Part shown: positions 56,546-64,000 of the stretch, one piece after another | How positions within the stretch are numbered: the first letter of the stretch is position 1 | Layout of the letters: every line of letters starts with the position of its first letter | NCBI RefSeq assembly: GCF_932526225.1 | Contig: NC_064043.1 | Coordinates: 15,684,085-15,748,084 of the forward strand | Length of the DNA: 64,000 bases | Origin: Nematostella vectensis | Taxonomy: Eukaryota > Cnidaria > Anthozoa > Actiniaria > Edwardsiidae | Direction: 5' to 3' | Notes under the pieces: model-generated | Told to the model about the DNA's origin: nothing | What the model saw: the letters and a program-made list of their open reading frames with translations, nothing else | The model's database searches: none | Program-made: the position numbers and the translations under genes

Positions 56546-58898
56546 GCCTAGTCCCAGGCGTTCTTATCAGGTTTCCTGTGGATAGTAAGAGTTGTGACGT
56601 CACAGGAAACCATCTCCCCCAACGCCTAGTGAAATTCGCCAAATCCAAAATGGCGACCAGAGAATAGCGAATATGCTGCAGGAAAATCAACCTTATGCAA
56701 AAGTAGCAAACGGAGGAATACGTTCAAAGACGCTTGTATTTTATGGGTTGGCCTGGCTGTTTTACCTCGAAGATTCGATGAGATGTTTGGAGGAGTTTGT
56801 TCCACGCATAACCGCACACATTCTCATATTGGTCATCTTTGATAATTTCTCAGCGGTGTTCAGAACGAACTGACACTCTTGGTAATGACTTATTTTAGCT
56901 GTTTCAATGTCAACCTTAGTTCCAGATTTTATACTTAAACTTTTTGTTTGTTGGCGATGATAAAGAGAAACACTGCAGCTTTTGTTGTTTTGTTTTTAAC
57001 TGTAATTGTTTTTCGGAATGTTCAGTTCCACCCTGTCCTCATGTTCTACCCTTGTCCTCATGTTCCACCTTTGTCCTCATGTTCCACCTTTGTCCTCAAT
57101 AGCTAGTTGATAATCTTATCCGGGTGTTGTTTTAGCAATAAAGTGTTAGTATTCGAAGCCTTTTCAAATGGCAGTCCAGCTTCTTTCAAAGGGAACAACC
57201 TTTGGTCTCAAAAAAATAAAACTATTTGATATTTTTTTACTCAAAAAGTTTGAATAAGTCTTCTGAAGGGGAAACAAGAAGTCCAAGTTCTTTATCTTGA
57301 AATTTAAACCATTTTGATTTTGATATAAACCAATGTTTGAGCTTATAATTGTTCTCAAGTCTGGCACAAAGCTAGGGGTGAGGGTAGGGGGCGGATGCTT
57401 CCCACTCAACCAACACCTGGGTATGCAAGGGTGATCAATGCATGATGCACTACATGAGGCTAACATCAACTAATCACTGAATTTTTATTTTATTTTTATT
57501 GTTGCCACTAAATTTACCCTTAAAAATCACTCCAGTATATCCCAAGTTGCCCTTGTCTTTAACAGATCAGGTGATTGTATAAAGGCTTTTATCAGACCAT
57601 TTTGTGTCATTCCTATAATCTCACAGAGAGCTGCATGTGCTGGTAGCAATAGAAAGAAATAGTTAATGGCCAAAATATTAGACTGTAGTTTCTGGTAGGA
57701 ATAGATGGGACACGATGATGACATTTCAATTAGTTTATGTTATGCAAGAGTTGAAAGCTCTACTAAAAATAATGTCATCAAGCAAGTAAGCAGGCCTGTA
57801 GCTAGGTGAAAAAGGGGAATTTGGTCAAACTAACCCACTTTACTGGGAGTTGTGTTCAAATGAAAGATAAATTAGTATCACTGTAGGCTAAGGGGAACTG
57901 GGATACCTAGGTAGTACCACTGCAACAGAAGAAACCTGAGAGAAAAATGGTTTGCTGAAAAGCAAAACTAAACCCCTAAAAAAATCTTACTATAATGGCC
58001 CATGATTTTCAAAGTACACCCCACCAGGCTAATGTTTTTCAACAGCTACTCTTGTAAAATAATGAGCCCCCCCCCCAAAAAAAAAAAAAATATATATATA
58101 TATAAATAAATAAATAAAAAACATCCATCATGCAAATGTAGTGAATAAAATACTGCTCAAGTGACTTCGGAGACCTAAAAAACTAATTAGACACATTCGT
58201 TTAGTATTCTACAGGACTGATCAAAGGATTCTATAACAAACAACCAAGATATTCAAAAGTATGAAAATGAAACTTTATTCAATAACACATACTGTATAGC
58301 ACAGATAGCAGGGTTATTTAGATTTATAGCTAAGATAAAACTATTGCCATCAAGAATTTAATCACAAAATATTTTTTTGCTGGCTGCATAAAGTCAAAAC
58401 ACGATGGATTTCGATTCTTGACTTCTCCACATTTATTAAAATAACTTTAGTTATACATGGAAACATAACTCGCGAAAGAAATAAAAAAAAATACAAATGA
58501 GATCAACTTAGCTGTAACAAGAGGAAAGTGGCATGGGGAAGATTTTTACAAATGCGGAGTAGATTCCAGCGACGATCAAAACAAGTCTCGACTCAATTTT
58601 CTCCAAAATTCGGAGCTTCGTGCAAGCTTTTACGATGAAAATAGAAGCAAACAAACCCCAAAATGTGTAGAGGATGCTTTCCTTTCTCGGGAAACAAGCC
58701 CTAAGTCGTGAAATGACAAATATCTAAGCCGTGAGGTCTACGCGTAGGCAAGGTAAAATCAGGGACCGTTTTGAGAAATCAGGGACTTTTGGCGAATTTC
58801 ACTAGGCGTTCTGTGGGTGAGCTCGTCCGAGCCCCCAGGCTACCTCACGGTTTATTCTGAGCACAGGAAACCCGGTAAGAGCGCCTGGGACTAGGCTG
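56544..58898. mobile_element. 2.36-kb element with cagcctagtcccaggcg terminal repeats
   Basis: Left cagcctagtcccaggcgttc and right gcgcctgggactaggctg are inverted, followed inward by a second inverted pair (aacgcctagtgaaattcgcc and its inverse). The flanks share aataaag, a possible 7-8-bp target duplication, as in hAT-type elements. Inside, a 66-codon plus-strand ORF (56673-56873) follows an aaaatggcgacc leader and precedes an aataaa near 57137; it is unrecognised. 57035-57100 is a four-copy repeat of ttgtcctcatgttccacc. No transposase is visible. Confidence 0.65.
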
Positions 58899-59060
58899 AA
58901 TAAAGGGCAGATCTGCTTGAGTGCGTAAGCGGACGACGATTCCAGCGCCGAGCTTTTGTTTTGCCGAACAATATGACATATTTGTTTGTGCAACAGAAAC
59001 TCCATTTGAAATAAACTGGTTGAAACCTATTGAACGGACTCATTTAGTCAACGTCGAATC

Positions 59061-59855
59061 TTCCCTGCTAGCAGAGGCCTCTTTTCTCTGTATTTCGCTG
59101 GGCTGGAGTTCGCGAGGAAAAGATACCTCTGCCATGGGTCGAACCTGTTTCTGTTGCGCATGCGTGAGCGTTAATAAGCGACCGACGTGCCAAAACCCGT
59201 ACCATCGCGCGAAAGCTGTCAATATGCTTTGCATGGGTTTAGTCGGAAATCATGAATCAAACTCCGGTTAGTTCTCCTCTTCGAAAAAAAAAAACAACTG
59301 TTCAATTTCAATCACCTAAAATGTCACTAAAAAGATTGAGCAACAAACGCAGCAAAGACGAGTTTTGTCTTGTTTGTGGGATTAATTTCAAGACATCTGG
59401 GCAGGCGAGTTTCTTCAATGTAAATATCGCACAGTTGGATTCGAAGAAAATGTTACAAAACTTTTTGGTAAAATTAGATCAGCTATTCCCAGAAGAATAT
59501 GCAAAACCTGTAAACGGAAGATTGACTCGTTTGTCAAAAGAGAGAAAATTCTGAATGAAGATAAGGCATTGAATGGCTTCTTTTTATAATTCGTCGCGTG
59601 ATATTTCTACGGAGGACGCCGTTTCGAATGCGGGCTTATTATCCGGCAGCGGATATACGTTTCATGCATGCGCTAGTCATTGTAGGCTCAAAATAGTGGC
59701 CAGTAATTAATGAACGGAGCATGCGCTCTGGATCTCGTCCACGATCGTGGACGGCGGTTTGATCAAACGAACGTGCGACCCATGGCAGAGGTATCTTTTC
59801 CTCGCGAACTCCAGCCCAGCGAAATACAGAGAAAAGAGGCCTCTGCTAGCAGGGA
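59061..59855. mobile_element. MULE-like element with 80-bp perfect terminal inverted repeats
   Basis: Starts tccctgctagcagaggcctc (59062) and is perfectly mirrored by the right end for 80 bp. Flanked by the 10-bp repeat acgtcgaatc (59051-59060 and 59856-59865). Long terminal repeats with 9-10-bp target duplications are typical of Mutator-like elements. The interior carries a broken Cys-rich ORF rather than a transposase. Confidence 0.85.
59252..59589 (+). pseudogene. Frameshifted Cys-rich (ZAD-like) fragment within the MULE
   Basis: The frame from 59252 encodes a basic leader and FCLVCGINFKTSG, the first CxxC pair of a zinc-finger-associated-type domain. The expected second pair is found only in another frame (ICKTCKRKIDSFVKREKILN, about 59500-59570, stop at 59587-59589). 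A single-base shift near 59460-59490 would explain the break; an intron there is unlikely because no plausible donor/acceptor pair is far enough apart. It looks like a captured or element-encoded gene fragment that has decayed. The family assignment is tentative. Confidence 0.5.
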
Positions 59856-59890
59856 ACGTCGAATCCGAATTCTGGCCGAAATAAATAGAT

Positions 59891-60063
59891 GACGCGGCGC
59901 GGCAAGAGAGCGACGTATGTATCGGGCCGTAGACTCGGCGCGGCAAGAGAGCGACGTATGTATCAGGCCTTAGACTCGGCGCGGCAAGAGAGCGACGTAT
60001 GTATTGGGCATTAGGCTCGGCGCGGCAAGAGAGCGACGTATGTATCGGGCCTTAGACTCGGCA
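59891..60063. repeat. 41-bp minisatellite
   Basis: Four copies of gactcggcgcggcaagagag, cgacgtatgtatcgggcctta; the first begins within about 30 bp of the MULE right end. Confidence 0.85.
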
Positions 60064-60182
60064 CATGAAAAGTCTACTCAATAAAAAAAAATATGTCCAC
60101 ATCTAGATTTGCTGCAAGTCACTCACATCGAGACGGGATTCACTAAAGGATCGCGTTACACCACCTGCAATCCATTGAGTTA

Positions 60183-60437
60183 ATGGTCTGCTAGAGGACT
60201 CGCGACTCGTCACAGACCCATGGTCTGCTAGAGGACTCGCGACTCGTCACAGACCCATGGTCTGCTAGAGGACTCGTCAGAGACACATGGTCTGCTAGAG
60301 GACTCGTGACTCGTCACAGACCCATGGTCTGCTAGAGGACTCGTGACTCGTCACAGACCCATGGTCTGATAGGGGACTCGTGACTCCGTCACAGGCCCAT
60401 GGTCTGCTAGAGGACTCGTAACTCGTCACAGACCCCA
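60183..60437. repeat. 37-bp minisatellite
   Basis: About seven copies of atggtctgctagaggactcg, cgactcgtcacagaccc with small deletions. It lies downstream of the last MGAT4 exon that I can identify, so it may be in that gene's last intron or 3' UTR. Confidence 0.85.
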
Positions 60438-60819
60438 GGTATGAGCAGGAACCTTTAAGTGTGTTGCTCTTTTGAAGAGTGAATTATATCAACGAGCAGT
60501 CCAAATGTATAAATTCTTTGTAGCTTCTTTAACCACCAGGACATTCTAAGTCTATAATATCCCTGGGATCAGCCTAACGTGGACCGCTGCACAGGAGAAT
60601 ACGCCATGAACGCTCTGATTTTTAACGATGAGTGGCGACACTAGATTCACGTATTACCGAACCCTTGAATGCGAAGACAATTTTAAGGAATTTTATCCAT
60701 TCTGTGTCAGCTCTTCATTTTCTTGTTGGTCACGATATGGATCTGAGTAGCACAAATCGACAAATCAAAAGGCGGTTTTTTGTGGATGAATATTGTGTTG
60801 GGGATGTCAGATAACCCAC

Positions 60820-63800
60820 CTCGCTTAGGATAATCCAGTTGGGCGTGGGATGGGTTAGGACGCGTATCATGAGCTCTACTGTGTTGGTGATATCACTAGC
60901 GACCGTCCCATCAGCAATCCCGAACTTGTTGAAGATGCCTACGACCTTGTACGCGGAGACTGGGTACTCGTTGCGTGTGTAGTTTTTCTTCGCTTCCGGA
61001 GATGAACCAGCTGGGAGATCTGTAACATCACATGGTTAAACTTGATGCGGAGGGGGGCATTGTCCAGGGTGGAGGGGGGCATTGTCCAGGGTGGAGGGGG
61101 GCATAGTGTGGGGTGGAGGGGGGCATAGTGGGGGTGGAGGGGGGCATAGTGGGGGTGGAGGGGGGCATAGTGGGGGGTGGAGGGGGGCATAGTGGGGGGT
61201 GGAGGGGGGCATAGTGGGGGGTGGAGGGGGGCATAGTGGGGGTGGAGGGGGGCATAGTGCAGGGTGGAGGGGGGCATAGTGGGGGTGGAGGGGGGGCATA
61301 GTGCAGGGTGGAGGGGGGAATAGTGGGGGTGGAGGGGGGCATAGTGCGGGGTGGAGGGGGGCATAGTGGGGGTGGAGGGGGGCATAGTGCGGGGTGGAGG
61401 GGGGCATAGTGGGGGTGGGCATAGTGGGGGATGGAGGGGGGCATAGTGGGGGTGGAGGGGGGCATAGTGGGGGTAGAGGGGGGCATAGTGGGGGTGGAGG
61501 GGGGCATAGTGGGGGTGGAGGGGGGCATAGTGGGGGTGGAGGGGGGCATAGTGGGGGTGGAGGGGGGCATAGTGGGGTGGAGGGGGGCATAGTGGGGTGG
61601 AGGGGGGCATAGTGGGGGTGGAGGGGGGCATAGTGGAGGTGGAGGGGGGCATAGTGGGGGTGGAGGGGGGCATAGTGGGGGTGGAGGGGGGCATAGTGGG
61701 GGTGGAGGGGGGCATAGTGGGGGTGGAGGGGGGCATAGTGGGGGTGGAGGGGGGCATAGTGGGGGTGGAGGGGGGCATAGTGGGGGTGGAGGGGGGCATA
61801 GTGGGGGTGGAGGGGGGCATAGTGGGGGTGGAGGGGGGCATAGTGGGGGTGGAGGGGGGCATAGTGGGGGTGGAGGGGGGGCATAGTGCGGGGTGGAGGG
61901 GGGCATAGTGGAGGTGGAGGGGGGCATAGTGGGGGGTGGAGGGGGGCATAGTGGGGGGTGGAGGGGGGCATAGTGGGGGTGGAGGGGGCATAGTGGGGGG
62001 TGGAGGGGGGCATAGTGGGGGGTGGAGGGGGACATATTGGGGATGGAGGGGGGCATAGTGGGGGTGGAGGGGGGCATAGTGGGGTGGAGGGGGGCATAGT
62101 GGGGGTGGAGGGGGGGCACCCCCTTCGGACACCAAATAGCGTCTCCAGCACATTTTACTACACGCCTGGTTGTGACCAAAAATGTTTACGAAAATACTAG
62201 TTACTAAAAGAAATTCCGAATATAACAGTCAAAAAATCAAGGGTTAAAAATAATGGCTTAGCCCACAATCTTGTGCAAAACGGCAGATAATTTTCTGGAA
62301 GACGCAAGTTAACCACTGTAAACACCCCCTCCCCCCTAAATCAATGTTGTTTATGAGAAGCGTTTATACTTGATGACCTTCTAAGCAGCATAGTCGTGGG
62401 GGGAGAGGGATGTTTTGCGCGAAAAACATTTAAACGTGGTGATTTCATCAAAATTCCCTACATCTTTTGCACAAGATAGCAGCAGGTCCACACCCACAAC
62501 TACGGCCCTTAGTGTTACAGTTTGTAAATAGCGAATAAATTTCTGATTCACATCTTACCTGGTAGTCTGATAGCGGTCTGCTTACTGTCAGCAGACATCA
62601 CTTCCACAGTAGCGTTACGTATTATATCTCCTGGATGTTCGTGATTGCCTGTCTTGAACCGAAATCTGGAGGACATGAGAAAGTTTTATGATATGGAGAT
62701 ATATAAGAATTATATATGTTTAATGTTTAATAATTACATAACAAACATATAGGGTGATATCCATTCCTATGACGCCACCCACATGTGGAGGGAATAATGA
62801 CTATAAACTTACGATTTAATATCGATTGGTTCATCAAACTGCATCCGTATGACGTCACCCACATGTGGAGGGTAGCACCAAAAGAACGTCTGCCCCGTGT
62901 ATGCACGGTCGATACGGAATTGTTGGTAGTTCTCAAGGGTAGTGAACACGTTCGCCTTTGGGTTCAGGTGAGCTTGGAATAGTGGCGCTTTCTTAAAGTC
63001 TTTATCCTGTGACAGGAAAAAATAGGCCCACAAGGGCGTTCAAGTATCAATAGTGAAAGCATAAATTTCGTTAGTTTGATTTACTGATGAGTTACAGTTA
63101 TCAAAGTTCAGTAGAATTAGCTACACTTACAATAAGATTCTGACGCTTTCCTTTGAGGGAAGACTCTTTGCCAACATGCTGGAACTGGGATGGTTTGAAG
63201 CGGATTCGAAGCTGACTCTTTTCGCGGTTACAGTGTGCCTGACAAAATATTAGATAGAATTGTCCGAGAAAGTTCACGTCAGATGTACATGTAATTAGGA
63301 GAACTACTACTACTAAGTCATCAAATAGAATTCTCTCAGTTTATAGGAGAACTAGGGAAAGGAGGGCAGGTGCAGTAGAAGCTGAACCATACTATTTCCT
63401 GAACTGTTTTTTTGTGATATTCACTTGGTTCTTCTCTGGGTTGCACGCTTGGACCCTCAGGATGTGACACTCACCTGGTCTTTCTCTGGGTTGCACACTC
63501 GGACCCACAGAATGTGATCCAGGAGCCAATCCACTGGCTTGTCCTTGTGAAACATCAGAAAGAACTCTATTAACTTGTTAAGATCCGTAGAGCGAAACAA
63601 CTTTCCTGTCAAAACAAAAGACTCTGAGTATCATTTCTAGGATGATTCAGGCCAGTCCAATTTCCGAACATTTTGAATGAAGCATTGATAGAAAGAATTG
63701 GTGTATTGGGGGTAAAGGGGTGTGTAGCAGAGTGTGTAGTGCGTGGAAGAGGATAATTCTTCATAGAACAAAAACAGGCCACCTATATCTCAACCTGAAA

Positions 63801-64000
63801 AAATGTCTTCATAAACAGCTAGGGCAATTTCACAGTACTTGTTCATGTTTGCATGAGGGGAACCATAATTTTATATTTGAATGGACAACATTGATTTGAA
63901 ATTGATACATAATTGTTTCTGTGTGCAGTGCCTATTACGCTCAGTAACGGATTTAACAGCACTGTCCTTCTCTAGTATGTCATAAGGTTACCTATAAATC
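60820..64000 (-). CDS. MGAT4-type GlcNAc-transferase (GnT-IV), C-terminal part only
   Basis: GnT-IV is a Golgi enzyme that adds beta-1,4 GlcNAc to the alpha-1,3 mannose arm of N-glycans. Minus-strand exons visible: 64000-63992 (edge), 63605-63475, 63238-63131, 63006-62813, 62665-62559, 61019-60820; phases agree throughout. The protein reads [58 protein letters not shown], then the C-terminal lectin-like domain ([38 protein letters not shown]), closely matching human MGAT4A/B in order and spacing. The catalytic domain lies outside the window. After ILSE either a gtgggt donor at 60820 is used and the short last exon was not found, or the frame reads through to a stop at 60730-60732, adding 29 unrelated residues. 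The first is more likely, because human ends with only a few more residues. Which paralogue it is cannot be told. Confidence 0.9.
61049..62115 (+). repeat. G-rich 21-bp minisatellite in an MGAT4 intron, about 50 copies
   Basis: Unit gtgggggtggaggggggcat plus a, with occasional single-G length variants. On the plus strand every unit has several runs of three or more G, so it is a strong candidate for G-quadruplexes; MGAT4 is transcribed with the C-rich strand as RNA. The Pro/His/Tyr ORFs of nearly 400 codons across it are an artefact of the repeat. Confidence 0.95.
62765..62795 (-). repeat. Intronic duplicate of MGAT4 exon sequence
   Basis: tatgacgccacccacatgtg-gaggg lies in the intron about 20 bp beyond the exon's donor and matches 62850-62873 of the exon (tatgacgtcacccacatgtg-gaggg) with one mismatch. 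This is an exon-plus-junction duplication with diverged ends. Confidence 0.75.
63421..63531 (-). repeat. Two-copy duplication of an MGAT4 exon end and its donor
   Basis: The exon end with its donor (63472-63525, including ctggtctttctctgggttgc) is repeated just inside the intron at about 63421-63470 (ttggttcttctctgggttgc) with roughly 85% identity. The intronic copy has lost the gtgag donor (minus-strand caagtgaa). Confidence 0.8.

Noticed and set aside
56673..56873. 66-codon plus-strand ORF as a host gene
   Set aside because: It lies inside a terminal-repeat element and is unrecognised, so I mention it only within the element.
60939..62179. Three minus-strand Pro/His/Tyr ORFs of about 370-404 codons
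   Set aside because: Artefacts of the G-rich 21-bp repeat. Only the piece of the 404-codon ORF near 60939-61019 overlaps a real MGAT4 exon, in a different frame.
1..64000. CRISPR array, operon or bacterial features
   Set aside because: The many direct repeats are minisatellites without regular unique spacers, and the genes are spliced and eukaryotic.

Overview
This window is animal nuclear DNA: genes are split by GT-AG introns, DNA transposons and MITEs are dense, and long minisatellites are unusually common. The genes are of metazoan type (WDR82, an ERdj4-like DnaJ, cereblon, MGAT4). The PAN/Apple-domain exon, the transposon families and the long poly-G tracts suggest an anthozoan cnidarian such as a sea anemone. 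Species cannot be fixed from the sequence alone. I reconstructed all exons by hand from reading frame, splice sites and recall of the human orthologues; no searches were run.

Layout. 1-7.2 kb: repeats, MITEs, one PAN-domain secreted-protein exon (minus strand, 3.9-4.2 kb) and a small membrane-protein gene (plus strand, 6.26 kb). 7.46-18.93 kb: a complete nine-exon WDR82 gene (319 aa). Its second intron holds a novel four-exon 125-aa gene (plus strand) that converges on a three-exon 733-aa Mutator-like transposase gene (minus strand). 18.2-31.1 kb (block A): the last two WDR82 exons, DNAJB9/ERdj4 (minus strand, tail-to-tail with WDR82) and CRBN (plus strand, head-to-head with DNAJB9). 31.1-35.1 kb: a strange G/T-rich, C-depleted region bounded by inverted arms of about 440 bp. 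35.1-49.1 kb (block B): a second copy of block A in direct orientation. 49-60.7 kb: gene-poor repeats, including a 2.4-kb array of a 34-bp unit, a 1000-bp TTAA-flanked element, a 2.36-kb TIR element and a MULE-like element. 60.8-64 kb: the 3' part of an MGAT4-type N-acetylglucosaminyltransferase gene (minus strand), running off the right edge.

Blocks A and B are close copies but not equivalent. Block B has a truncated WDR82 tail with a shifted splice acceptor, a DNAJB9 missing 14 codons including the HPD motif, and a CRBN with a complete reading frame. That CRBN carries a pogo-like insertion (with a HIRAN-like ORF) in intron 9 and has lost the polypyrimidine tract before exon 4. Either this is a real tandem duplication whose second copy is decaying, or the assembly has placed two haplotypes in tandem.

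The most unusual theme is that many minisatellites sit on gene boundaries and their units include the splice junction or the stop codon. Cases are the WDR82 exon 2 donor, the CRBN exon 11 and exon 12 acceptors, the CRBN stop codon, two MGAT4 donors and the end of the PAN ORF. This recurs in unrelated genes and looks like a process rather than chance.
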